From the IMG/VR virus record IMGVR_UViG_3300031565_000186, positions 1 through 35,092 of that record: 35,092 bases of DNA. The stretch is one strand, 5' to 3'. Origin of the DNA: a virus. This document shows positions 21,390 through 30,282 of the stretch, piece after piece. Numbering within the stretch: position 1 is the stretch's first letter; every line of letters starts with the position of its first letter. Made by a program: the position numbers and the translations under genes. A model generated the notes under the pieces. The model worked only from the letters and a program-made list of their open reading frames with translations, did no database searches and was not told the origin of the DNA.

Positions 21390-23284
21390 TACGACACCGC
21401 CATACAGGCCGCAGCCTTTTTAGATAAGTCAGAATAAGCTTCTGCCTCTTCATCAATTCGTTTCAATGTTTTCATATCTTCGATATGGTAGTCCATAAGC
21501 TCTCCACGCTCCTGAGATTGTAAAACAAGATATTCTGACGTTGCTATTTCATTATCAAGATTGCTTTCTTCTAATGAAGACCTAAACCTTTCGGCAGCTT
21601 GAGTATCAGCAAAAGGATCGCTATCGATATCTTCTGCATACTCGGCCAGCTTTTGAGCCTTCACTTCTTTTTCCTGAGCGGCAATACGGGATGCAACGTC
21701 TCGGGCCATGTTAGACACATTTGCATAAGCGACCATTACATCAGAGCCGCTTTCAGACATCTCATCAACAGTAAGGGCAATCTCTTCATCAGACGCATCT
21801 TTGATCCCGTTAGCCTCAAGCTCTTGCCGGATATCGTTCCTCATGCTCAACTCAGCTTCGGCATCGCTTACAGAATTATTGGCCCGGCGCCACGATTCAG
21901 CCTCTTCAAAATCTTCTCGGGCGAAGACCGAATTGCCACGTTTTGTTTCACCGATAGCTTCCATAAGAAGGTTTGTGTCTCTGGCATCTATATATCCCGC
22001 TTCGAAAGCAGCTTCAGCCATATCGTCTAAATTGTTTTCACTCTTTGGATTGCTTGCTGAGCGATAGACCATCTTGTTTGTTTTTGAGTTCAAATAACCA
22101 GAAACAGGTGTGATCTCTAGGTTTTTTAGTTTGCCCCGGAATGTAGGGTCATTATCGTTAATACCTCCACGGCGTTTAATAAATGTGAGGATGTCTACAG
22201 GGCGGTCAGAGGCTTTTACTGTTGGAATTAAGACATCGACCTTTACGCCTTGGTCATTAATCATCTGCCTAAGAGCGGTCTCGTAATTAAGCTTCAAAGC
22301 TCGTTGCTGTTTCTTTAGCTTTCTAGCCTTAAACACATTGGACGCCGAAGCTTGCTCTGGAAGTTCTACAGCAGCCATCTCAGCTCTAACTTCTGCCTCT
22401 ATAGTGTCAAAGTTAATGGTGTCTTTTGTGCTGATCTTTCCTAACTTACGGGCAAATGCGGCTGTCAGTGGGCTTAAAATGCCTCCTAGCGCAGCACCGG
22501 CTCCAACATTGAAAAGCGCCTCTGTCATCGTGTAATCAAGTTGTTGTTGCTTTGACATCCCATAGACAAAGGGCTCAACCAATACTGCGCCACCCACACC
22601 CTCGATTGCACCCGTTCTGGCGCGGCCCAAGGTTTTACCATACTTTGCCACAGCCGCAGCCCTCGAACCTGGTCCAACGAATGGAACAAACATCAAACTA
22701 AACTCAAGGGGGTCCGTGGCCATTGCCAACATACCAGCGCCAAATTTAGCCAAGCCAGGGATAAAGCCACTCGGGCTTCTGGAAATAATGGCGTTCCTTA
22801 TGACTTCTGCCTTCTTGTTGTCATACAAAAGTCGAGCTTCTGCTTCCGGCATAAATCTATCATCAGCAAACTCAAGCAAATCGCCAAATTGCTCTTTAAG
22901 TTCATCTGGACTTTTAAGCCTTCCAGCCTGCACGGCTTGTTCAAAGAAAATGTTTTTCTGGGTTTCACGCTCGGCATAGATACCTTCTAACGCAGAGCGA
23001 AGCGCCTCATACTTTACAGGGTCAGTCTCTAACGCCAAGTCTTGCTCTATAAGTCCTTGACGCCGAATGCGCTCTCTATCCGCTTCATAGAACTCAGTAC
23101 GTTGTTCTTCCGTTATAGCCGTTGTTGCCGCTGCGGTCTGCTCAAAAGACTGAGCCAAAAGCTTGCGAAACATCGGGGTTTCAGAAATCTCTGTAGCTGC
23201 GCGGCCCAAAGTTACTCTAAGCCTGTCCGCAGTCGTTACAGCAAGCAATCTATTTTGAGTGTTTAGCGGACGCGGTTGCAACAT
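21389..23284 (-). CDS. Internal virion (ejection) protein, 631 aa, membrane-active
   Basis: The N-terminal 160 residues are charged and helical (LLAQSFEQTAAATTAITEEQ and on). Residues about 170-275 alternate Gly/Ala-rich hydrophobic stretches (FIPGLAKFGAGMLAMATDPL, SLMFVPFVGPGSR, ALFNVGAGAALGGILSPLTA), as in proteins that enter membranes during ejection. The rest is acidic and helical. Coupled by TAATG to the 852-aa gene, it appears to be the first half of a T7 gp16-like function carried on two polypeptides. No transglycosylase Glu-Ser motif is visible, so wall penetration must come from elsewhere. Confidence 0.7.
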   Translation of the reverse strand: MLQPRPLNTQNRLLAVTTADRLRVTLGRAATEISETPMFRKLLAQSFEQTAAATTAITEEQRTEFYEADRERIRRQGLIEQDLALETDPVKYEALRSALEGIYAERETQKNIFFEQAVQAGRLKSPDELKEQFGDLLEFADDRFMPEAEARLLYDNKKAEVIRNAIISRSPSGFIPGLAKFGAGMLAMATDPLEFSLMFVPFVGPGSRAAAVAKYGKTLGRARTGAIEGVGGAVLVEPFVYGMSKQQQLDYTMTEALFNVGAGAALGGILSPLTAAFARKLGKISTKDTINFDTIEAEVRAEMAAVELPEQASASNVFKARKLKKQQRALKLNYETALRQMINDQGVKVDVLIPTVKASDRPVDILTFIKRRGGINDNDPTFRGKLKNLEITPVSGYLNSKTNKMVYRSASNPKSENNLDDMAEAAFEAGYIDARDTNLLMEAIGETKRGNSVFAREDFEEAESWRRANNSVSDAEAELSMRNDIRQELEANGIKDASDEEIALTVDEMSESGSDVMVAYANVSNMARDVASRIAAQEKEVKAQKLAEYAEDIDSDPFADTQAAERFRSSLEESNLDNEIATSEYLVLQSQERGELMDYHIEDMKTLKRIDEEAEAYSDLSKKAAACMAVS

Positions 23285-23287
23285 TGA

Positions 23288-25687
23288 CTATTTATTCCTA
23301 TTGAAATCATCGGCAAACTTTTTACCCTCTGCGGCAGCGCCTTCTGCTGGGCTAACTATTGGAGAGGACTCGACCGTTGAGGGTGTGATGAAGTCACTTA
23401 GTCCGCCGGTTATTCCGCTAGAAAGCACCCTGCCCTCATTTTGAGCCATTCTCATCAAACGCAGATTTTCCTGACCTCCTGGGAAGCTATTGTAGACCCT
23501 ATCGACTACAGCGCCTAAGTCTTTAAACTTAATTACAAAGCCAGTTGGCAGGAGCGTTCCTTCATCATCGTAATGCAACTCAAGACCATCACCTGTGCTA
23601 TTATTTACGAACTCACCATAATCCGCCAATGAAGTGAAAGCTATTGCCTCATCCACAAAATCAGGAACAGTCACAGATCTTGGTATGTCAAAGCCATAAA
23701 TATCAAACGCCGCTTTTAGTGCATCGTCCTGTTTTAATAGCTGAAGATTTTGACTAACATCAATTTGAGAAACGCCGATTGGAACAACGTAGGTTCCTGT
23801 TTCATCGCTAACAGTTTGTTTATAGTCTGGAATAACATCGTTAAGCGCGCTGTTGAATGCTGTCTTAGCATCGGCACCATTCCGCATTCTCCACATTGCC
23901 ACCTTCTTAACAACTTCAAGTTGCTCATCGACAATCGACAATCCCTCGCTATCGGCACCGTTCAGATACGCTTGTTGGTACGAAACGAGCTGTGAGTCTG
24001 TGTTTATAATTTCTCTAAACTTACTGTCTGTGTCTGTTGGAAGATTTTCTTTAAGATCCTTTGCATCCATTCTGGAAACAGTAGCAAGCTCAAGCTTGAT
24101 CTTGTCATTATCCTGCAAGTACATACTTCTGACATACTCGGGAGCCAAACCAGCATTACGAAGCTCAGTAATAAACTTGTTGGCATACTTATCTCCTAGA
24201 TCTTTTCCAATTCTAGAAAAAATCGTAGTAGCTACATCGGCATCAACATTATCCAACATGGTTACAATGCTAGAAGCAAACTCTTTTGGCATAAGGTTTC
24301 TTTGGGCTTCGGGAACGCCGGTCTGTTCGTACTTTGTTTGAATCTGGTCAAAAACAAAAGCCAGCTCTGAACTGGCAAGAGCAAAGTTTCCTTCGTTAAT
24401 GCTCTCTTGAACTTCGGCTAAACTCTGACTTACTTCTTTATTTGTCGATATTACATACTTTGCAGCGTCATCTTGAAGAGCCGTTTGCTTGTCAACAATG
24501 GCTTGGCGAAAAGTCTCCATTCTGCTGATCGCAACCTGAGCGTCATCAGATGTTTTAATATCTTCGTTTAACTGCGTTAATACCGAGAGCGCATCTTCTG
24601 CGGTCATGTCACTAAGGGAGCCAACATTGTTGACGAGATCCATAGTGCTTTCCCATGAGTCAATTACCCTCTGGCCCTCTTCCTCACCAAACAGATCAAA
24701 TATCTTATTTTCGTCTAAAGCAAAATCAGGAGAAGGTGCTCCGGTTTGCATGGCAATGGTTGCATTATTGTTAATATAATCAATAGTTTCTTTTTGCCCC
24801 GTAGCTATTTCACTTGCAAGGTTTGCTTCAAGCCTGTTTACAAAATTTAAATTCTCTGAATAAGAAACCCCAGGCAGAGGCTTCTCTTTATACTTCTCAA
24901 GCAAAAACCTTTTTTCATTTATTCCGGCAGCTTCGTTGAATTGATAAATCCTGTTTTCTTTTATTGCTACCTTGAGGGTTGATTGAGCTACTTTATTGGC
25001 AGTTTTTTCCCCAACACCAAGATCTATTTGAGCCTGCACAAGCTCAGTGACAGCAAGCTCAATGCCGCTTTCTGTAGAACCAAGCCCAGGTGCGGTTGCG
25101 CCGTCTACGATTGCTTGAGATCTTGTGGAAACAGTGTCGTTGACGCGCTGCGCCATAGCAGCTTTAGCCTTCCTAAAGGCTATCTCAGAATATCTATTCT
25201 GATAATCAGATGTTTTACCTTGCAGTCTTGCGCCAAGAACACCGGCAGCAACGGGATCAACTACAGACAATGAAGCTTTGTACCCATCGTTTATGTCCGC
25301 CAATGCAGCTTGATAAGCAGGCATCGACATATTCTTTTTGTCAGCCTCAATCGTTAATGCTTGCATATCAGCAGTGGCAAGAGTTTCAATCTCAACCACA
25401 GCGATCCGGTTAGCGGCCTCGACAGCAGCTTTCTCAGCAATGCCTCTAGGACCGCCCTTTTCTTCTATGGCCTCAAGTGTGGGCAGCGCACCTTCCTCAC
25501 GCACACGCTCCTGTCCGCGCTCAACAGCCATCTCAGAGGCTTTCTTAAATGCGAAGTCAGACATCCGGTTTAATTGCTGAGAAAGAGTGTCGGCATACCT
25601 TGCCTGTTCCCGTATATCAGCAAAGTCAATATTCCCCGGCTGACGGGTTTGTAAGCCCAATCGCTGATATCGTGGAAGTTGTGCCAT
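23288..25687 (-). CDS. Internal virion protein, T7 gp15-like
   Basis: 799 aa, nearly all helical and Ala/Glu/Asp/Lys-rich, with few glycines. It starts MAQLPRYQRLGLQTRQPGNI and continues ADIREQARYADTLSQQLNRM, an N-terminal layout (short basic Pro-containing arm, then long helices) common to gp15-like core proteins of podoviruses. The C-terminus is Gly/Ser/Pro-containing and flexible (GITGGLSDFITPSTVESSPI). It lies between the gp14-like and gp16-like genes in the T7 order. In T7 gp15 forms the middle of the core stack and the DNA tunnel. Identification is by position and composition. Confidence 0.75.
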   Translation of the reverse strand: MAQLPRYQRLGLQTRQPGNIDFADIREQARYADTLSQQLNRMSDFAFKKASEMAVERGQERVREEGALPTLEAIEEKGGPRGIAEKAAVEAANRIAVVEIETLATADMQALTIEADKKNMSMPAYQAALADINDGYKASLSVVDPVAAGVLGARLQGKTSDYQNRYSEIAFRKAKAAMAQRVNDTVSTRSQAIVDGATAPGLGSTESGIELAVTELVQAQIDLGVGEKTANKVAQSTLKVAIKENRIYQFNEAAGINEKRFLLEKYKEKPLPGVSYSENLNFVNRLEANLASEIATGQKETIDYINNNATIAMQTGAPSPDFALDENKIFDLFGEEEGQRVIDSWESTMDLVNNVGSLSDMTAEDALSVLTQLNEDIKTSDDAQVAISRMETFRQAIVDKQTALQDDAAKYVISTNKEVSQSLAEVQESINEGNFALASSELAFVFDQIQTKYEQTGVPEAQRNLMPKEFASSIVTMLDNVDADVATTIFSRIGKDLGDKYANKFITELRNAGLAPEYVRSMYLQDNDKIKLELATVSRMDAKDLKENLPTDTDSKFREIINTDSQLVSYQQAYLNGADSEGLSIVDEQLEVVKKVAMWRMRNGADAKTAFNSALNDVIPDYKQTVSDETGTYVVPIGVSQIDVSQNLQLLKQDDALKAAFDIYGFDIPRSVTVPDFVDEAIAFTSLADYGEFVNNSTGDGLELHYDDEGTLLPTGFVIKFKDLGAVVDRVYNSFPGGQENLRLMRMAQNEGRVLSSGITGGLSDFITPSTVESSPIVSPAEGAAAEGKKFADDFNRNK

Positions 25688-25700
25688 ATTCTAACCTAAC

Positions 25701-26150
25701 CTATATTAACTGACCGGCCATATAAGCGGCCTCGCCAACACTACCAAGTGCAGCAACGTCCGCAGTTTTCTTTGCTGTAGACCCAGCGGATCTGTAAATA
25801 CCACCTTGAGTATAACCCTCACCAAGAGCCAAAGCGGCGTTATCAGCGGCAATATTAAACTCTTCGATGCCTTCGCCCATTGCAAACTGTTGGACTGTAG
25901 CCGCAGACCCAGACGTAGGATCAACACCTCCAGCACCAGCCCTAGCCACGATAGCAGCCAGCGTTTCATTTAATCGCTTCAAGGCTTCGGACCCTTTCTG
26001 CTTGTATGCAATGGCCTCCGATCGACCGCGCAGCTCCGCCTGTTCTGCCTGCCGCTCATAGCTCGCCTGTTGCGCAGCGCCGACATCTCTTTGCGCACTA
26101 GCTTGAGCAAGCTTACTTCCAATCGATACAACTGTAAAAGCAGCTTCCAT
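25701..26150 (-). CDS. Internal virion protein, T7 gp14-like
   Basis: 149 aa. A short hydrophobic start (FTVVSIGSKLAQAS) leads to a long helix of alternating Ala, Gln, Glu and Arg (AAQQASYERQAEQAELRGRS, QKGSEALKRLNETLAAIVAR). The loop AGAGGVDPTSGSAAT follows, then a helical end with Gly/Ala. The helix, the RxGxxGVxPxxGS-like turn and the following helix are the hallmark of podovirus gp14-type proteins, which insert in the outer membrane at the start of DNA ejection. It follows tail tube B by 3 bases, as in T7 order. Confidence 0.8.
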   Translation of the reverse strand: MEAAFTVVSIGSKLAQASAQRDVGAAQQASYERQAEQAELRGRSEAIAYKQKGSEALKRLNETLAAIVARAGAGGVDPTSGSAATVQQFAMGEGIEEFNIAADNAALALGEGYTQGGIYRSAGSTAKKTADVAALGSVGEAAYMAGQLI

Positions 26151-26153
26151 TTA

Positions 26154-28352
26154 TTAACTCCCCACGCTCAACCGGTACTCAAGACCGAGAACAATCATTT
26201 CCAATGGAACATTCTGGCTAATAGTAATCTGCCCCGTTCCGCTATATCCCAGCAAGCCATGCACAGTTTTTATGCCAGTGAAAGGCTCAACGGGCGAATC
26301 CAACACATCTTCGCCAAAGTTTCTAAACGAGATCTGCTTGCCGTTAATCGTCATATCCTTCGTGCTGTTCACAATAGCATCAACCTGGATAATACGTTTC
26401 TTAAAGCCCTGCACAGATCCAGAAGATAGCACCGGCTCCGCAGGCATTGTCCTAGCTGTGACTGTGTAATTCAAGCCAACCTGGTAGCTAGACGTAGCAG
26501 CAGAAGCAAACGTAACTGTGTAAGGAGATCCTGGGACCGTCTGTTCTGGCTCTAGAACGCCATCTCTAATGATCTGGACTGTCTCCCCCTCAAGATGCTG
26601 TAACGTCACTGAGGACGCCGCGCCGCCCTCCTTAGCGCTATCTAGCGTGAGATCTGGGTCAAACTTCTCCAGCATATAGTTGTCAGTGCCATCAATAGTC
26701 CGTTTAACGATCACATAAACATCTGCAACCTCAACGCCCACAGCTATAAACTCACCGTCTGTTGTGAACCGGCTTGGCGCAATAACATTCTGACCGACCA
26801 GGATAGAGTAAACCGCCATCGATCCGTCAGTACCGTTGACCACAAACAGGCGATCAGACTCATCCGTAGACGCAGCCCTGCGCGCCGCCATGTCCACAGG
26901 ATCTTTTAGCAAGTGAGAGCTTAGAGCTGATATGTTCTGCACCTGATAGGATGCTGTAGTGTCGCCAAACTGGAACACATTGATAGATTTACCCTGGCGC
27001 TGAATAAAGATTGACGCGCCGTTCAACTCTTCGATAGGGATACCAGCCTTTGATCCAAGCCGTGTCTGTGGCCGTACAAAGAAACTCGAAGGAGTAATTG
27101 GCTCATTGGTTCCTTGTAAGATTACAAACTCACCACCGGTTGTGAAGATCCGAAAGTCGTTGCCAGAGAACAAGTTGACGATAGTATTGAGCTGATTGGT
27201 GTTGATTGTTGCCTCAACGCTCTCATCGTCAAGTCCAGTACCGGCGTTGAAATCAAAGTAATTGATCACACCAGAGCCCCAGATCGTATTTGGCCGAGAC
27301 TTAGATCCACCAAAATACAACCGGCCCTCATGGAATGCAGCTGACCTGGGCCAACCCCGAGTGCTGGACCAAACATCCTCATAGCCGTGTTCACTCTCCC
27401 AGAAACCAGCGGTAATGGCATCCGTGTCAAAGAAGTCCACTTCCGTAACAGCCTTCATAACTGTAGGCGATACATACTCTACATATCGAGCGCGGCCAAA
27501 TGTGCTTGTGACTTGGGCGTATTCACCAACGGCAGAGGGCGCAAAAGCCTCTACCTTGTAATGCGTGGTATTATCGGGAGCCGTATCCCATGCGGGGTAG
27601 ACAGTCAGCACCTTAGTAGAGGCCACATAATCCTCAACGTGCCGAGTCTGACCTGATCCAGTACCAGAAGTTAAAGTAATAAACATCCCATTCGGCTGAT
27701 CGTCAGTGCTGTAACTAGACGAAGACTTCAAGGTAATTGTATTCGCTCCACCCGCCTGCGCTGTTCCAGTGTCAGTTGTTACGTCAGATGCGGTAATAGT
27801 AATGTTGCCCGTAGATGCACTTGGCGTAATAGTAAAGTCTGGCTGGTGCGTATCAAAAGCATAAGCATACTGAGGCAAGTTCGTAATTGGCAGGTTTTCT
27901 AACGTCCAGCTTGTGTCACTGTTGCGCACAAGCCTCTTGGTTTGGAGATCCTCATGGCAGAGAATGAGCGTATCAACCGCCTGGGTATAGTTGATATCAT
28001 CCAGCATAGAGGTAGTGATATCGGTTGCTGTAATATAGTCATTACCAGATCCGTTAATATTTGTCTGCAAGACACCAGCCTTAAAGACGTAGATCCTTTG
28101 AGTGACAAATACCAACAAGTAGCTATCATCAACGCTAAACTCAAAAGGAATTACCTTAAAGTCAGTAAAGCTTGAGCCAAAGTCATAGATGAACTGCGTA
28201 CCATCCCGGCGCTTGAACCCACCCTGCGGCTGAATAATTACATTCGTAGCTTCCTCAAGAGCGTTCTGATATTGCTGCAAGTCGGTACGAGCGCGGATAA
28301 GCGGATCAAGCTCACCAACCGAGAAATTCGTTTGGAACTGCATAATCCGCAT
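26154..28352 (-). CDS. Tail tubular protein B (gp12-like)
   Basis: 732 aa. It starts MRIMQFQTNFSVGELDPLIR and continues QNALEEATNVIIQPQGGFKR, the standard opening of podovirus nozzle proteins (a FSxGELSP-like motif, then NxxxxPxGGxxRRPG-type). The body is beta-rich (DSYLLVFVTQRIYVFKAGVL, TRGWPRSAAFHEGRLYFGGS). The segment RGWPRSAAFHEGRLYFGGS is a conserved gp12-like motif. It forms the tail nozzle below the tail tube A ring and in T7 bears the fibres. The start is 1 base past the stop of the tail tube A gene. Confidence 0.88.
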   Translation of the reverse strand: MRIMQFQTNFSVGELDPLIRARTDLQQYQNALEEATNVIIQPQGGFKRRDGTQFIYDFGSSFTDFKVIPFEFSVDDSYLLVFVTQRIYVFKAGVLQTNINGSGNDYITATDITTSMLDDINYTQAVDTLILCHEDLQTKRLVRNSDTSWTLENLPITNLPQYAYAFDTHQPDFTITPSASTGNITITASDVTTDTGTAQAGGANTITLKSSSSYSTDDQPNGMFITLTSGTGSGQTRHVEDYVASTKVLTVYPAWDTAPDNTTHYKVEAFAPSAVGEYAQVTSTFGRARYVEYVSPTVMKAVTEVDFFDTDAITAGFWESEHGYEDVWSSTRGWPRSAAFHEGRLYFGGSKSRPNTIWGSGVINYFDFNAGTGLDDESVEATINTNQLNTIVNLFSGNDFRIFTTGGEFVILQGTNEPITPSSFFVRPQTRLGSKAGIPIEELNGASIFIQRQGKSINVFQFGDTTASYQVQNISALSSHLLKDPVDMAARRAASTDESDRLFVVNGTDGSMAVYSILVGQNVIAPSRFTTDGEFIAVGVEVADVYVIVKRTIDGTDNYMLEKFDPDLTLDSAKEGGAASSVTLQHLEGETVQIIRDGVLEPEQTVPGSPYTVTFASAATSSYQVGLNYTVTARTMPAEPVLSSGSVQGFKKRIIQVDAIVNSTKDMTINGKQISFRNFGEDVLDSPVEPFTGIKTVHGLLGYSGTGQITISQNVPLEMIVLGLEYRLSVGS

Positions 28353-28353
28353 T

Positions 28354-28971
28354 TTAGTATCTCACATCAATAAGAGAATAATCCTCAATGATCTGCGGCG
28401 GCTTACCGCGACTATCTATGTTCATTGCCTCACGCATCAAGCCACCACGGTTTGACTCACCGGGTGAGCCATATGCCAAGGCACGGAAGTAGTCCGACTT
28501 GCTAATCTGATCGGTAATTGTAAAAGCTAACTCAGCAGCCAGCGAGGTGCGGAGAAGGCGCACAAAGTAATTTGGCATTTTGCTTTCATCGATTGTACCT
28601 TGGTAGTCGATAAAGACCTTCTCGAAATTTGTGTATAGCTGATCGCCATAGATCTCCCACCCATACCGGACGGGGTTCTCGCCAATACCAACGCTAGTAA
28701 AGAGAGCAATAACGCCTGAGAGCATATCCCCCGGCAACTGATAGGCATACTTCCATTCATCGATAGGAGCAGTGGACAGCCGATTTAGCTGCACTTTCTG
28801 AATGCTCCAACTCCATTGATAGTTTGAAAGCAGCGAGTCACGGAGATCTGGATAAAGTCGATCACAAGCCTGGGCTGAGTCAGATCCTTCTGTAAAAGAA
28901 GAAATGGGCGAAGCGCCCAACAGTATCAGAGCATCCGAGCAGATCGAGAGTGAAGTATCACCAGCAGCCAT
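28354..28971 (-). CDS. Tail tubular protein A (gp11-like)
   Basis: ATG 28971, with GGAGA 6 bases upstream, gives 205 aa. The start MAAGDTSLSICSDALILLGA and the sequence SAQACDRLYPDLRDSLLSNY with WSWSIQKVQLNRL and YAYQLPGDMLSGVIALF are the classic gp11-like adaptor pattern (xxALxxLGxxPI, then Y, then AYxLPxD). This ring joins portal and nozzle. Upstream in-frame codons to 29109 overlap the terminator and the decoration gene and are not part of the gene. Confidence 0.88.
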   Translation of the reverse strand: MAAGDTSLSICSDALILLGASPISSFTEGSDSAQACDRLYPDLRDSLLSNYQWSWSIQKVQLNRLSTAPIDEWKYAYQLPGDMLSGVIALFTSVGIGENPVRYGWEIYGDQLYTNFEKVFIDYQGTIDESKMPNYFVRLLRTSLAAELAFTITDQISKSDYFRALAYGSPGESNRGGLMREAMNIDSRGKPPQIIEDYSLIDVRY

Positions 28972-28993
28972 AATCGTTCTCCGTAAAGGGTAA

Positions 28994-29018
28994 AGGGGGC
29001 CAGTGGGGCCAGCCCCCT
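28994..29018 (-). terminator. Intrinsic terminator between head and tail genes
   Basis: AGGGGGC (28994-29000), an 11-base loop, then GCCCCCT (29012-29018) forms a perfect 7-pair GC stem. On the minus strand it is followed by TTTACCCTTT, and on the plus strand by CTTTCTTTA. It sits just past the stop of the decoration gene and before tail tube A, so it would cut the abundant capsid transcript and let only part continue into the tail genes. The interrupted U-run suggests partial read-through. Confidence 0.7.
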
Positions 29019-29024
29019 CTTTCT

Positions 29025-29264
29025 TTAGATTACTGCCGTTGTGATAACGCCAGCAGTGTTGGTAGCGACAAGCGTTTGACCGCCATCGCTGCCGTGTGTG
29101 TAGATCCAATCACCGGTAGTGATAAGAGCTTCAACTGTGTTGAAATAGCCAGAGCCAGCGATAGTAGCTTTGTTATCACCAGAAGATTTGTAGCTATAGA
29201 TAGCTGGAGCATTGCCGCTTTTAGAAGCGCCAACTGTTGCCCAATTTGCTGTTGCGAATGCCAT
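29025..29264 (-). CDS. Head decoration-like protein, 79 aa
   Basis: It lies 12 bases past the capsid stop, with AGGAG 8 bases before its ATG. MAFATANWATVGASKSGNAP and then AIYSYKSSGDNKATIAGSGY with DWIYTHGSDGGQTLVATNT form a small beta protein with alternating short strands. Proteins of this length and pattern commonly follow the capsid gene in marine podoviruses and are presumed to decorate or stabilise the capsid. It shares the capsid promoter and ends at the terminator, so it is made in large amounts. No domain is recognisable for certain. Confidence 0.65.
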   Translation of the reverse strand: MAFATANWATVGASKSGNAPAIYSYKSSGDNKATIAGSGYFNTVEALITTGDWIYTHGSDGGQTLVATNTAGVITTAVI

Positions 29265-29276
29265 GTCTTATTCTCC

Positions 29277-30110
29277 TTATTCAGTACAAGAAATTTTGAC
29301 AATGCCTTCGCCGTCAATTGAGACGGAACCAGCAGAGAACATGGAGCTAACCAAGAACGATGTCTTTTCTGGGACATAGTTGACTTCGGTTTTCTGAGCC
29401 ATCGACTCAGCATAGCCCATCGAATCTTTGTGCCAGGCAAAGCAAGTACGAGTAGAAGGCTTAGGAATACCGCCTTCGTCACGGTCGCCCATTGTCAAGA
29501 TGTTGAAGCCCATGAATGTGTTGATCTCACCTTGGACAAGAGCTTTGACAGAAGCAAAGTCTTGGCTTGTGATTTCAGTTTCACCGAGCAAAGCGTCAAG
29601 CTGAGAAGCGTGCATGAGCAAGTGACGGCCTTCAGAAGGTACGTTCTTCTCATTCATAGCTTTCGCAGTAGCGCGGAGCTTTTCGATGTTCATGTTTGTA
29701 CCAGCACCACCGATTGTTGTTGCAACAGTAGATGTGCCAGTGGCCGCGTTCAGAGCATCGATCATGATCTGGTCCATGCGCCGAGCAATAGACTTAGATA
29801 CAACCTGTACCAATTCAGAACGCTCATCAAAGTTGATGTGGGACTGTTGGAAGATGTCTGAGTATTCTGCTGCAATGTAGTCTTCCATTGTCGCAGTTAC
29901 TTGGCCGTATGTGACGTTAAGTGGAGTAACATCGGTTTGTGGTACGCGAAGCGTAGCTACACCTTTACCGATTGTTGGGAACTTAACAGTGTTACCGGCA
30001 ACGCCGGTGCGGGTCCGCATTGTGCCACGAAGCACAGATTCGGCTTGATACGCTTGTTTGACCTCAGAATCGAAAAGATCAACAAACGCGGTTGAGACGT
30101 TAATCGCCAT
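29277..30110 (-). CDS. Major capsid protein
   Basis: ATG 30110 (277 aa) has the perfect ribosome site AAGGAGG 9 bases upstream; a TTG frame from 30137 would include that site and is not the start. Landmarks are MAINVSTAFVDLFDSEVKQA, an N-arm followed by RTRTGVAGNTVKFPTIGKGV, a spine-helix region (RRMDQIMIDALNAATG), then SQLDALLGETEITSQDFASV and GFNILTMGD, and a beta end. This is the order of HK97-fold coat proteins of T7-like phages: N-arm, E-loop, spine helix and P-domain. The position after the scaffold gene supports it. The gene has its own promoter and a structured leader. Confidence 0.9.
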   Translation of the reverse strand: MAINVSTAFVDLFDSEVKQAYQAESVLRGTMRTRTGVAGNTVKFPTIGKGVATLRVPQTDVTPLNVTYGQVTATMEDYIAAEYSDIFQQSHINFDERSELVQVVSKSIARRMDQIMIDALNAATGTSTVATTIGGAGTNMNIEKLRATAKAMNEKNVPSEGRHLLMHASQLDALLGETEITSQDFASVKALVQGEINTFMGFNILTMGDRDEGGIPKPSTRTCFAWHKDSMGYAESMAQKTEVNYVPEKTSFLVSSMFSAGSVSIDGEGIVKISCTE

Positions 30111-30282
30111 TTGCAAAAACCTCCTTTTGCGTTTCAATTAAACGCTTCCGTTATCCGAGGTTCCGGGCGGTCGCTTGCGCGTTATGGCCGCGCCAACCAG
30201 TAGATTACTACATCCAACGGGCCGAGCACGGTTAGCCGTTAAGGCTAAAATACACGCAAGCGATATTTATTGCAAGTCTCTA
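30111..30282 (-). promoter_or_regulatory. Promoter and structured leader of the capsid gene
   Basis: This 172-base gap has no gene. On the minus strand TTGCAA (30270-30275) and TATTTT (30247-30252), 17 apart, form a sigma70-like promoter. The leader then holds a 6-pair hairpin (TTAGCC, 5-base loop, GGCTAA; 30232-30248) at its start, GC-rich partly self-complementary sequence near 30170-30200, and a perfect 6-pair hairpin (GCGTTT, 5-base loop, AAACGC; 30129-30145) only 2 bases before AAGGAGG. Hairpins next to a strong ribosome site can guard the mRNA and keep the site open, suited to the most abundant protein. Confidence 0.6.
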
